Below, one piece after another: positions 47,901-59,471 of a stretch of 64,000 bases of DNA. The stretch is from assembly GCA_014898425.1 (NCBI GenBank), contig RCSZ01000012.1:1984001-2048000 (forward strand), in the 5' to 3' direction. Each line of letters begins with the position of its first letter. Within the stretch, counting starts at the first letter, position 1. This DNA comes from Botryotinia globosa. Lineage: Eukaryota > Ascomycota > Leotiomycetes > Helotiales > Sclerotiniaceae. The notes under the pieces were generated by a model. That model made no database searches. It saw only the letters and a program-made list of their open reading frames with translations, and was not told the origin of the DNA. The position numbers were made by a program, and so were the translations under genes.

Positions 47901-50112
47901 AGTCCAACTCACGATCTAGCAAATGTTGCAAGCATAGTGGATGTTGACATTGAGGACTGATGATGATAAGGGTTTTAACTAACTTTGCCTACCATGCAGA
48001 AGTTTTGATGAAGCCATCAGAAGATGGAATTTGAGCCAAGCGTTACCGCAACTCATTTATAAGGTCCCAATATTAATACTTCATATGCATGCATGCAATC
48101 AGAACACAATCTTGCACAGCTGGCTTGTTTACTCTGTACATCCTACGAATCCTATTTTTTTAAGCATTGAGCATTAAACCTCTGAGTTGTATCTTTCTTC
48201 TAGTGGAGAAAGATTGAAGCGGTTTCCCGAACGATTGGTTGTCGGGTCGGAAAGGCGGTTCATTGGTTTCATACGATTCATTCATCCCATCCCTAGGTCT
48301 CCTATCTTTGCTCGGCAACTACTGCAGGAATTCTTTAAGTGCCTCCTGTTTGACCGGGTCTAAATTCATGCTGAAAAGATGAAAATGAGTTTAATTTGCG
48401 AAAAATTACCGTGAATGCAAGATTTAGTAATCTGATTGGTTTCGTATTTCGAATTTGTATGAGTAGTTAGTAGCTAGCACGTGGCTAGTTAGTAGTTACA
48501 GGCAGTGCACACTATTCATTTTACAGTGTACTCTGTACGCCAATGCGTATCGAATATTTTTGGGGGCATATCATATCATGTAGTTTTGAGTGGGTCAAAT
48601 CACGTTAGAAGTTAGAATTTAGTTGATAAAGGCGGAATTTGAGCGGTCTGAACTGAGCTGACTTCCCACCGATTTTTACTCCCTACGAGGTACTTCCGCA
48701 CGCATTATTTCACGAGACATTTAACTGGGCTGAGCCGAATCAATACATCGCACGAAAAAGAGGAACCTCTTAAGTTGCCTCTTTCTGAGGGTCTCACGGA
48801 AGGATCATATTGCGTAGCGAAAAACAACCAAATTCGCCATATTATGGATACAATGACGTAGACATGCTTTATAATGTGAAAACTTACCTAGGTAATATGC
48901 ATTGTACCCATGTGTTATTCCTTCAAAGTTCAAACAGTTACTTTTTGGATAATTAACTTTCCTTTTACAAGTATGCCGATGCAAGTAAAATATGCAAAGA
49001 ATTTCAAAAAAGGCGTTGGAAGTGTAAATCTTCTTTTTTTGAACCCTTTGAATCTTGATTTTCCCATGATCTTCAATCTAATCTACAATTTCCTGTATTT
49101 TTTGGGTTTTTGATACCGCAAGAGAGACAAATCAAGTAATCACATACATGTAAAGAGATAAACATGTGAACTCTCCATCTTTGTTGCGTTGTTTTGACGG
49201 TCCTATTGTCTGTTCATGACATCCTATGTGCATTTTTACCCCTTCATTTTGTGCTTTACTTGGAATTTGAGCGAATAATATGGTGATTTTGGAAAGGAGT
49301 GCGAAGAGAAGCCGGAAGATAAGCGGACCCCTAATTCTCTAGTAAAGGCTGGTATCAGACTAATCCATTAGGATATCAACAATAGTGGAGTAAATTGATA
49401 AGATGGCATCGGTAAACCTGGTTCGTTGTGTCAGGTAACCCTACTGGTTATTGTTTCCGACCTTTTTGAAGAAAAATTTGTTGTACCGAGTGGATTCTGC
49501 TTATTGTCAATGACTTATCTTCGGTCGTCGCGCTTCATAACTCAAGTGGTCGGTAGGGTAACATGTGGATTTACTCGTTGGTTTTCCCAATTTCATTCTA
49601 ATCTGTTGGACACTAATGCATTGAAAATATACGGAGTACATTCCTACGATTCAAAACACTCGGTGGGTCCTATCTTAAAAGAGTAATGTAATCAAGACAC
49701 AACACGGCAATGCTATCTCCATTCATCATTTATATATATCAGACCTATCCCTCCTTCCTTTATCTCTATATCAGTCAAGTTTATCTTTCCGCCTTTTCAC
49801 CTAAGAAAGGAGTGATCATATCAATTGTGATAAGTTCATATCACAATCAACCTCGAAAGGTCCATTCAAAGTACGCCACCACGGCCCGAATGACACCTTA
49901 CAAGAAATCATTATATCACGATTATTCAAGAGGCTTCTTTAAGCTTCACGGACGTCCATTCTGTCAATCTCTGGTACCAACTTGATCTACCTTTTACATT
50001 CTATACTTATAACTTCTTCAATATATATAATACCAAACTTCAAAACTTGGTTTGCAGCACCGGTAGCGAAAACCTACTCAGATACCCCCCCTCTACAACA
50101 AATATAGCAATC
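44937..50112. other. Gene-free region of about 5.2 kb upstream of the NLR
   Basis: No ORF above about 90 codons has protein-like content. Base composition is near the window average, not an AT-rich RIP island. It holds TACCTAGGTA at 46759-46768 and 48885-48894 and a GAGACTGTG repeat at 46768-46806. The last 400 bp, with TTTATATATAT near 49730, should be the NLR promoter. Non-coding RNA or a long regulatory region is possible; no tRNA or rRNA was seen. Confidence 0.5.
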
Positions 50113-52812
50113 ATGGCCATTCCGTTCGGTTTCAGTTTCGGCGAGGTCATTCATGGAGTTGGAATCCTTAGAAACGCATTCACGGCAATCCACGATTCGA
50201 AAAAGGCAAACCCAGTCTTTGGGGATGTTGCACAAGTTCTATCCAACCTTCACAAGCGTCTCGACGGCCTCGAGAGATTTTTGAGTGATCCATCATTTGG
50301 GGCTCAACGTGGTTTGATGATGCAAGTTATTAGTGCATGCCAACATTGTATAGAAAGATTTGTGCATCAAGGATGCAGGTTAAACGGTATCACCACCAAG
50401 GGATCTTTGTGGTCTCACGAAGAATTCTCCAGAATCATCGAAAAGATCGATTGGTTAGCTTGCAGGAAGTGGGATGTATCACAGTTCAGAAAAGAACTTT
50501 CGATTCACGAGGATGCAGTATCCAGTCTGTTGTCGACCATGCTTAGCACCCATGAGATGGAAAAGGGACAGCTCACCCGTCAAATCAACGATATTGTTAC
50601 CACTCAGCACAGAAAGGTTCGAGGGTTTAACAAGGCAACACCACAAGATGTAGCAGCCAGCAATGAGGTTTTGAATGCACTCACTGTCATCAATCCGCTC
50701 ATTGGAAGAAGAGAAATCGAAGCTCGTACGGATCGTCTCTTGAGTAAATCATGCGACTGGATCCTCAACAACAAGAGTTACAAGTCTATGATTGAGAGCG
50801 ATCAATCTGACTTGCTATGGGTTCATGGACAAGCAGGAAAGGGTAAAACCATGCTTTCTATGTATCTTGTCGACACACTCTCCAAACAGGTCGCTCAAAA
50901 CCCCTGCGACCAAATGGCCTACTTTTTCTGCGACAACAACACAGATCAAAGAAACTCAACATTACATGCACTCAAGACCGTTCTTCATCAAGTTTTGAAG
51001 CAAAGTTCTCGAAATGTGTTGTTGGAAGACTTCAAACGTCATGGGCCTCAAATGTTTTCCACCATCGAGGGAGTTTGGACTGCTTTGACCCGGGTACTCG
51101 AAGCTTCGACCACACGGAACCTTTACCTGATCATCGATGGTCTCGATGAATGCACCGAGGAATCTTTGGATGTTTTCCTCAAGCTCGCTAGCACATACAT
51201 TGCGTCTAACGCCGACGGACTTTGCAATGTCAAGTGGATCTTTACTAGTCGAAATGAAACAAAGATCGAAGAGTACTTGAAGTTATCCTGGGTCGTAGAC
51301 TTGGAAGAGTCCGCCACTGAGATGACCAAAGCCGTTGATACATTCATCACTCACAAGGTTGATATCTTGGCTACCAAGAAGAGATTTGATGCACCATTGA
51401 AACAATTTGTCGCTGATAAACTGAGGGCGAAAGCTGAAGGAAACTTCCTTTTCATCTCTCTTGCTTGCAAGGAACTCTTGAAGAAGAACGTTTCATTCAT
51501 CAATGTCAAGCTTGTACTCGGAAAATTCCCCACTGGACTTGATGCATTATATGCCAGAATTCTCGAGGGGGTTTTGAAATTAGGTGAAGAAGATCAGCAA
51601 AAGGCCTTTTCTGTCTTCCGTGCAGTTGGTATTGCTTTCAGGCCTCTCAGTCTTCGCGAGCTTGCTGTCATGGCAGCTTTCCCCGCAGCAGCCATGGACG
51701 ATGAAGACATTGTTTTGGATGCTGTTGAACTATGTGGATCATTCTTATCATTACACCGCGATCACCCATACTTTGTCCACCGTTCCGCAAAGGAATATCT
51801 TCTTAACCACGAAACAGCCGGTATCTTCTCCTCGGATCTCGAGTTTGAACACGAAAAGGCAGCTTTCAGAGCTCTCAAATACACAACCAGAGATTGGAAA
51901 TATTACCTCGAAAGTCTCGAAGATGTTCCACTCTCTTCATTGCAAGATCAACCTTCCTCGGAAGATAGTCTTCAATATCCTCTCATCTACTGGATCAACC
52001 ACAGCAACATCGCCGGATCCCGCATGATGAAATCCTACGCTCTCGACCGTCATTTCTTCCGTCGCAACTGCGATCTCCGCCGTACCTGGCTTCTCTACTT
52101 CAAAAAGCACCGCCACATGACCAACTTCTCCGCCATCCAAAATGTTCATTTCTCCGCCCTTCACATCTCCGCTGTATGCAATACCTGGTGGGTTGCCGAG
52201 ATCCTTCTCAAGAACAGCAGCACCTACATCGACGTTGAAGATTCCTTTGGTCTCACTGCTCTCCACTGGGCCGTGCATTGTGGAAACACCTCAGTTGCCA
52301 AGATCCTCCTCCAGAAAGGCGCCGACCCCAACCACAAAGGTGGAAACACCGATTACCAAAACGGACCTCGCGAAGGCACACCGCTCGGTCTTGCCATCTC
52401 CTACAACAACCTCGACATGTCGAAATTACTCCTTGCCCACGGCGCCGACATCGATTGTCCAGATCATCACTTCACCACCCCGCTCGTGTGGACCATCCGT
52501 AAGAATCTTCCCAAATCGACAAAATTCCTTTTGCAGCGAGGCGTGGATCCCATCCTCAGAGATGAGGAGGGAAAGACTCCACTCCATGATGCGTGCGCGA
52601 GGGGTCATGAGAACATCGCCAAGATTCTCCTCAATCACGGTGCCGCCCCCGATGCAAAAGACGATAGGGATGTAAGTCCCGCTGGGGATGCGTGGAACGG
52701 GGGACACAAGGGATGCATCAAATTGTTAGATGCATATGGAGTTAAGACTCCAGAGGCGGATATGGAAGAGGAGAGTAAATGGGGCAAAGGGGGCGATCTA
52801 CTGGCTGCGTAG
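50113..52812 (+). CDS. NACHT-ankyrin NLR-like STAND protein
   Basis: A single-exon ORF of 899 aa from ATCATGGCC; upstream in-frame codons have no ATG. The N-terminal 190 residues are a helical effector-type region of the fungal STAND kind (FSFGEVIHGVGILRNAFTAI). The NACHT ATPase follows: Walker A GQAGKGKT at 239-246 and Walker B LYLIIDGLDEC at 337-347. A winged-helix-like region with PLSLRELAVMAAFP is near 535 and FVHRSAKEYL near 575. At least five ankyrin repeats run from about 695 to 880 (FGLTALHWAVHCGNTSVAKILLQKGADPN as template). Fungal NLRs of this build are thought to sense non-self or other cues and trigger cell death or stress responses. Its effector is not a recognised enzyme. It sits alone beside a long gene-free stretch. 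Confidence 0.93.
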   Translation: MAIPFGFSFGEVIHGVGILRNAFTAIHDSKKANPVFGDVAQVLSNLHKRLDGLERFLSDPSFGAQRGLMMQVISACQHCIERFVHQGCRLNGITTKGSLWSHEEFSRIIEKIDWLACRKWDVSQFRKELSIHEDAVSSLLSTMLSTHEMEKGQLTRQINDIVTTQHRKVRGFNKATPQDVAASNEVLNALTVINPLIGRREIEARTDRLLSKSCDWILNNKSYKSMIESDQSDLLWVHGQAGKGKTMLSMYLVDTLSKQVAQNPCDQMAYFFCDNNTDQRNSTLHALKTVLHQVLKQSSRNVLLEDFKRHGPQMFSTIEGVWTALTRVLEASTTRNLYLIIDGLDECTEESLDVFLKLASTYIASNADGLCNVKWIFTSRNETKIEEYLKLSWVVDLEESATEMTKAVDTFITHKVDILATKKRFDAPLKQFVADKLRAKAEGNFLFISLACKELLKKNVSFINVKLVLGKFPTGLDALYARILEGVLKLGEEDQQKAFSVFRAVGIAFRPLSLRELAVMAAFPAAAMDDEDIVLDAVELCGSFLSLHRDHPYFVHRSAKEYLLNHETAGIFSSDLEFEHEKAAFRALKYTTRDWKYYLESLEDVPLSSLQDQPSSEDSLQYPLIYWINHSNIAGSRMMKSYALDRHFFRRNCDLRRTWLLYFKKHRHMTNFSAIQNVHFSALHISAVCNTWWVAEILLKNSSTYIDVEDSFGLTALHWAVHCGNTSVAKILLQKGADPNHKGGNTDYQNGPREGTPLGLAISYNNLDMSKLLLAHGADIDCPDHHFTTPLVWTIRKNLPKSTKFLLQRGVDPILRDEEGKTPLHDACARGHENIAKILLNHGAAPDAKDDRDVSPAGDAWNGGHKGCIKLLDAYGVKTPEADMEEESKWGKGGDLLAA

Positions 52813-53716
52813 ATGGGGAGTCGAATTCATACATACGTACTCGTGTCAGGGAAAGGATAAATAAAATGCATCAAAGGAAGTAACGGATCGGATGGGTTAT
52901 GGATGGTATATAAGGGAACTGGGGTTTTTTGCGAAAGATACCATATAGAATTACATTTGAATCCTGGATTTCGGGATAAATATCATATTGTTAGATGATT
53001 AGATTAGATTAGCTTTTTGGGATTAGATTGTATACATTTATAGATACCATATATAAATGTCCACTTGTTCAGATGTGAAAGATGAATTAAACCTTTACTC
53101 CATCTCTTACTCATTTACTGCTCTGCATGGTGATGCGTATATCATGTGAGATTAATGAGCGAGTGTTCATCGAGATAAACAGGAGTTAGTGAGCGTTGCG
53201 TAGCATAGTACACACTGTAATAGAGACGAACAGACACCTCGATTATGCGAAGTCGCTTGTGGGAATAAATATCGATTGTTAGGATGTAGGAGCTTTCATA
53301 CCCACGGTAGAAATGAGAGATAGACGGGTTGATATGATCATATCAATCCGTCTATGATCTATTTATATATTCATCATTATATCTATTTATATACCTCCTG
53401 TCTCACTTCTTTTTGTGACATATTATCATGGAATACCTGGGTACCTACGATAGTATCTTACATTAAATTAAATACAACACCAGCACCAGACGAACAAGTC
53501 CTAGCGTTCATTTATCCCCTTTTGTTCTTGCATTCGAATGTTCCCCTCGAAAACTCGCATCTCTGTGCCGACACTGGTCTCGCTATTATTGCCCAGTCCT
53601 CTTGTTATCTTCCACCGTCATCAATTGATTTTACTTCCCCACCCAATCTCCACTCGATCCCATCTCATCTCAACAACCTCCAGCATAGTTACATTTTTCC
53701 CATTTTCATATCCGTA
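52813..53716. other. NLR 3' flank
   Basis: About 900 bp without a gene. It includes GATTAGATTAGATTAG (near 52995) and an imperfect inverted repeat GATATGATCATATC at 53332-53345. Confidence 0.5.
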
Positions 53717-54211
53717 TCAATATTCGTACCCTCTCCCCCGCGTCTCCCTCCCCCTCCCCCTCCCCCTCAACCAAGCCAATCCCCACTTCATCTTCAACTG
53801 GCGCCCTCCTTCTCGTCTCCCTTTCCGCCGTTCGAGGAATTTACCTCCGTTTCCCACTCCTGCAATATTGGAACTTTCCGCTGAATCGATACTGTGACTG
53901 TCGAATGAAGACGAGGATGATGACGAGGACGAGGATGATTCACTTCCTCCGCTACCTGCATCCGGATACATGCAGCTAGGACATGGACACTCTTCATCTT
54001 TTACCCCTCGAAATACCTCAGTGAGAAGTTCTCGTTCTCGTTCTTGTTCATTGGGGTCGTTGCGCCTGGATTTAGATTTTGATCTATTTTTTCGAGGATA
54101 TTTGGGTTGTTTGGACCGAGATTTGGGGGATGCGAGTGGTGAGTAGGGAGGTGGAGACGAGGATGGATGGGAGAGGGAGATAAAGGAGAATGAGCGTGTT
54201 GTGAAGGCCAT
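53717..54211 (-). CDS. Hypothetical basic Ser-rich protein (164 aa)
   Basis: Starts at ATG 54211 (MAFTTRSFSFISLSHPSS). The protein is Ser/Pro-rich, then strongly basic (KSRSKQPKYPRKNRSKSKSRR), then has a CPCPSC pair of close cysteines near residue 78 and a serine run. The C-terminus is Arg/Gly-rich. No family is recognised. The plus strand is C/T-rich here, which can favour artificial open frames on both strands, so it is only moderately supported. Confidence 0.35.
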   Translation of the reverse strand: MAFTTRSFSFISLSHPSSSPPPYSPLASPKSRSKQPKYPRKNRSKSKSRRNDPNEQERERELLTEVFRGVKDEECPCPSCMYPDAGSGGSESSSSSSSSSSSFDSHSIDSAESSNIAGVGNGGKFLERRKGRREGGRQLKMKWGLAWLRGRGRGRETRGRGYEY

Positions 54212-55725
54212 GATGAGTTGTATTATGTTCGGGTAGATGAGGTAGGTGTTATATGTATATATGATGCAGGTAAGAAATTGGAAGATGATATTCCCGATGA
54301 AGAAGTATGTGCATATATATCTCCTGCCATACAATTATAGGAAGGGCGTATCACAATACGGAACTTTGGCGATGATGATATATCTGCATTAAACACATAG
54401 AGCAGAAGTGAGACGACATGTCCCTATATATTGAGCATTACGAAGGGGAATACAGATTAAGATAATCGACACGAGACACGTACAAACAAACAAACAACTA
54501 CGCACTCATCTTCCGCAACGATCCACATCCCCATCCATTTCCCCGGTACGTAAGACGCAATCCGAAAATGCAATTTGGAGTCTCGACTCCTATCGGAATA
54601 GATTTTGAAGTTCTCAACACATCCTGCATGCACATACGTGTGAATTCAAGACTCAAGTTCCCTCCCTTTTAAGCGATTGGATTTTTGTATCATATCATGT
54701 CACATCATATGATTGTAGGTATCGATATCGCAGGTAAGTCATATCTGTAGTAATTTTCTCTGTCGACAGATTATTGTGTTTCGTACGTATACTTTCTTCT
54801 TTCTGTCTTTCATTCATTCTTTCATCATACTTCCCTCCTATCCATCAGAACACAGCTCACCTCTCCTCCATTATATTCCGCATCATCCCATCCACCGATC
54901 TCCCCCCTCATCATTACTCCACCTCGAGGAAACCATCCATACCCATACACGCGCATACACGCACACACACACAACCAACCAACCAATCAACCAATCAACC
55001 AATCAACCAATCAAACCACATAAACACATATCCCAAACATCCACGCGCATGCAAGAAAGAAAATCAGTCGGCGATGTATATTTCTTTTCTCGTCCTCGGA
55101 CATATATCGAAAATAGATATGGTGCGTGGTGTACTTATGTTGTGCTATGGGATCCATGCTATGGGATGCTATGTATGGCATGAACGTGGCGGTGAAAACA
55201 AAAGAAACGGCCGATGTGACTTTTTGGAGTTGTGTAACGGGATGGCTGTTTGTACGATGTTGATGTGTGGTGAATGGATGGGTTTGAGGGCGATATCGGA
55301 GGGAGGGGAAGAGGAGGAAAAGGGAGGAGAACAGGAAGGAAAAAGGAATAGGAATTTGAGGGTTGAGAACTTGAGATATGCACATCTTTTGAGATGGTTA
55401 GAGGAGAGTTTCGCGAGCTCTGACTGTTGCTTATGATTCAACCTATTCAAGAACACTGAGGTCTGGTTCCGTTTGTATGATACATATGTATATATAATAT
55501 AATCATTAAATTCTCTTCATTAATCAATTCCATCATGCTAAAAAAAAACGCTATGTCATGCTAAGTCATGTCATGCCATCTGATCATATAATGACCTATG
55601 CTCCATACACCCATCCAAATATGTACCATGTACCATGTTCCAAGCTCCATACACCCCCAATTAACTCAAATCAGTACAGATCCATCGTCCTGCCTCTATT
55701 TCCCCACTACACTCCTTGATCATTA
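54212..55725. other. Intergenic region before PNS1
   Basis: About 1.5 kb. It holds CA/ACAC and CCAATCAA short repeats (54950-55015). Overlapping ORFs of 124-220 aa on both strands around 54774-55456 follow compositional bias and are not called. Confidence 0.4.
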
Positions 55726-58051
55726 CTACTCCCTGTCATCACCAAACAAATAGCCTGCCTCCAAGCAATATGCTCCACCATTAGCCATTCCTTTCTCACT
55801 TCCCCAACAGACAACCGTCGCATCCACAACTCCACTAAGTACCCCCTCCATAGCACCAAGTACACCCCAGCCGATGAATCCAGCAACAAGTCCCACAACA
55901 TATGCATATGCACTTCCCTTGAGACCAGGACCTTCGGGCATACTGATAGACAATTGACGAGCAGTTGCTACCCAGCCACCAAAACCAAGAGCCATGGACA
56001 TAATGATACGAGTTGCGTGAAGAAGCAGTTTGGCTAGACGGTAAGGGAGTAGAGGAGTTGTGGCGTGAGTTCGAGAAGAGAAAGATCGCGGGGTTAACGT
56101 GGTTGTAGGAGCTTGAGGTGTGAGGAAAGTCATTTGACTTAGACCTCTTGCGGAAGTTTGAAGAGGTTGTGAGTGGATAGCAGCATAGGTGAGGGTAAGA
56201 GGATTGAGCAATGCTGTCACTGGTGCTGGTACAAAAGAGTATGCAATTATCGAAATAGCCGCGACCAATCGTCGTGGAAACACGAGGAGAGGAAGTTTAA
56301 TCAAAAGAGCTATTAATGATGATAGGCATATGGTACCGAATATCGTATTGGTCGAGTGATAGAATGCTGCCGCAACAACCTCTCGAGATGAAGCTCCTGT
56401 CTGCGCATTACGGTGATAATACCACTGAGAAACTGTTGCAGCAGTGGTAGTTCGCTGGATACCCCCAATCACGGAAAGAGTCCAAATGTACATCATTACG
56501 AAATATACACCAAGCCACCAAGTCGTTGCATCAATAATGAAACTCAGCCCTGACTTTGAGAGATGGCCACCCAAGAATACCCTCGTGAACATTCCTAACC
56601 ATATCCAGGTCCATACTATAACCGACCCCAGCGTAGCAAATCCCAATGCGAGCAGACCAGGATTCGAAGCAAGAATTTTTGACGCAAACTCTAGAATGCT
56701 GATTGCCTTGGTCAACGATTGACGTCCTTTATAAATAGTGTACAACCAAAGTAAAGCAAGAGCTCCAGGTATAAAAGACATCCATCTCATAGCCCTATCT
56801 TGTACACCAGTTCGATCTGTTGACCCTTTCATACTAGACACCAGAGGATACAGTGAGAACGAAATCAGTATGACTGGTACCGCGAGAACAATCAGGAATA
56901 CTAATGGACGAACGAAAGACCGCAGTAGAGCAAGCCAGATAAATGATACGATTATTGATGCAAGGGTATCGACTGCGAATAGATGGAATGAAGAATGGAG
57001 AGTGGTATATATCGTGTCTCCGAGCACTCCGTCAGGCGTTGATGTATGGAGGAATATTAGGAAGAAAGTTGCGAAAAGTGAAGCCAAGCATATCAAAAAT
57101 AATGACCCCCAAAACATGTCATGCTTTGGCCCTTCCAGTTCGTCTGGAGTTGTAGGAATTGCTACCGGAACAACCTCGACTTCATTCGGTCGTATGGGGA
57201 ATCGAGGACCAGGCGATTGATGTGACTCGATATCCCTCTCATTGCCTCTGATGGATTCATCTGTAAATCGAATTGTGCCAGATTTTGGCCCAGATTTGAA
57301 TTGTTGAAATGCTGGCGGATTATCATCACCCATATCATAATCCGGTTCACTTGGTGGTAAGCTGTCGGCGATCGTAGATTCTAGTCCAATATCGACCATT
57401 CTTCCCTTTCCTTTACTACTGCTTCCCTGACTGCTTGGTCGCCTACTTTCGTCATCGTGTTCTTCTCCAACTGTTTCTGGTGTGTGGCCTCGCTCTCTGG
57501 TACTTCGGATACCGCCTTTCCAACTACTTTTTATTCCTCGTGGACGTTCCCGATGATCACCTGCGGTTCCATCATCTTTACTATTCCCCAGAGCTATATC
57601 ACTCCCGTCGCGCTCTGTTTCCTCACTTTCTTCCAATTCTCTCGTGGGTGCAAAAACCCTCCGTGATCGTTGAAGCGCAAAGAAATCTGCAGTCTCCCTC
57701 TCTCTTTCCTCCTCCTCATCTTCTTCCTGAAAATCATTCAAAGCGCTGTGAAATAACGGGGCATCAGGCGGAGCTTGGGAATATCGAGATGTAAATCCAA
57801 AGTTTGGGAGATGTGATGACTGATAAGGGTTTCCTAGTCCTCTTTGATGTCTTGAACTTCGTAAAGGCTGCGACCGTTGATAACGATCGTTTGGACTTCG
57901 AGTTGGGATTTCGTTATCCTGTTGGACGAAGTTGGAGAATCGAGACTGTGACTGAGCTAGGAAGCGCGAAGCATCTGAATGATATCACGGTTAAAAGAAA
58001 GCACGAGGTAAATAGGACAAGTGAGCAAGGTTACTTACATTCTGAAAACAT
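55726..58051 (-). CDS. PNS1: PNS1 / choline-transporter-like (CTL, SLC44) membrane protein, two exons
   Basis: A multi-pass plasma-membrane protein of the CTL family; animal members move choline, while the yeast Pns1 substrate is unproven. A 13-nt first exon (58051-58039, MFSE plus one base) joins over a 64-bp intron to 57974-55726, giving 753 aa. The start YASRFLAQSQSRFSNF is a family hallmark. Residues 1-275 are acidic and disordered. About ten hydrophobic segments follow from about 285 (MFWGSLFLICLASLFATFFL first). The CTL core is visible as GGIQRTTTAATVSQWYYH near 510 and the loop SSREVVAAAFYHSTNTIFG near 533. The conserved C-terminal MANGGAYCLEAGYLFG closes it. Without the micro-exon the large frame lacks a good start. 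Confidence 0.93.
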
Positions 58052-59471
58052 CGTTAACCTTCAAGAGTGAAGTTGTATGTTGGAATATTTTGTCTGCGAT
58101 GAAGTTGAGAAGTCGAGGCTGTTGATAAGGACTCTCTATCTACAGTACTGCCCAGTCTTGTGGGTCTTTTGTAAGGGCTTGAGACGGTACTCGCAGGCTG
58201 CAGTATGGTAGATCAGTTGTAGTCTGGGGTTGGTAGGGGATCTTGTAAGCGATGGATGATATAAAGGTTGTGATTATTCCAAGTAGATAGATATTGGAAG
58301 TGAATACCGTAGACGGTATTGGCATGGGCAAGACTTGTTAAACAATAATGGAAGCCCCGTGAAGGATGATATTGTGAGATATCAGTCACTTGCTTGCGTT
58401 GCTGGGGTTGCTGGGGTTGCTGGGGGCGAGTCAAGACTTGGGATAGCGGAGTGCCGGGAGGCCTCAGTCGTGAATCATTTAAAATCACGAGGCAGGTGTA
58501 CCAGACCGCGTGAGGATCTAGGGAGAATGAATTGGTAGAGTGAACTCGTCGATAGGATAGGATGGGAGAGGATGGGAAAGGATAGGATATCAATCTTGGT
58601 ATCTATCTGTGATAGCTGGCGATGGATGTATGACGTGAAGAGAAGGGAGAAGGGAGAAGGGAGAAGAGAGAAAGAAGAATGTATTTAATCTACTCGTATA
58701 TATTCATTCATTACCTAGGTATTTACCTGATATATGGATGCATTCATTGCATGATCAATCACCCCGAGCGATAATAGATAGCAAAACCATGACAAGAATC
58801 CTTTGTTCACCGCCCCCCAACCAAGGCGACTTCTCCAATCCTAAAATATAACCAACGGCTGGGCGGCTGGGCGCTAGAGGATAATGGCTAGAGGATAATG
58901 GCTAGAGGATAATGGTCTTCCCTCCGCTTGCATTCCCGAAAGTCACTTTAATGACTGGGTTAACTGTTTGTTAACCTTCGTTTCAGGTTATGAGAAAAGA
59001 GTGTTTATCTCGGTATCAACTAGGAATGGAGTAGATATGGATGGAGTAATAGCTACCAACGAGATTGTACTACCATACAACAAACAACTCTGACAACTTA
59101 CAACTCTGACAACTTACAACTCTGACAACTTACAACTCCAGCTTTCTCATTACCCGGCCAGACATTCTAGCCATCATTTTTATTTATCCATAAACCTCAT
59201 TGTTATCGATTCATTATCCAATTCGGTTTTTACAATCCCTCACAATCCCTTACATCCCTTACATCCCTTACATCCCTCACAATCCCTTACAATCCATCAA
59301 TCCTTTCATTTCATTGATTGTTCTTCATATCAGTCTTTTTTACAATCACAAATCGCAAGCTTAGCTAAAGTTCGACCGGCTTCTGCCCTCCCAACATCAG
59401 TCTACCACCCCTCCTCGTCCAACGTCAACGAAAAGCCGACAGAATCTCCCGTCTCGAAGCCCCCAAAAGTA
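58052..59471. other. Divergent promoter region of PNS1 and the Rab gene
   Basis: 1.4 kb between divergently transcribed genes. It holds TTGCTGGGG triplets (58399-58425), GAAGGGA repeats (58643-58665), TACCTAGGTA at 58712-58721, a 14-bp unit GCTAGAGGATAATG three times (58873-58914), TTACAACTCTGACAAC repeats (59084-59135) and CTTACATCC repeats (59240-59290). Confidence 0.6.

Noticed and set aside
52142..52675. 177-aa plus-strand ORF
   Set aside because: A shadow of the ankyrin part of the NLR in another frame.
54774..55456. Overlapping ORFs of 95-220 aa on both strands
   Set aside because: Low-complexity sequence biased on both strands; no domain, no splice structure and no good start context.
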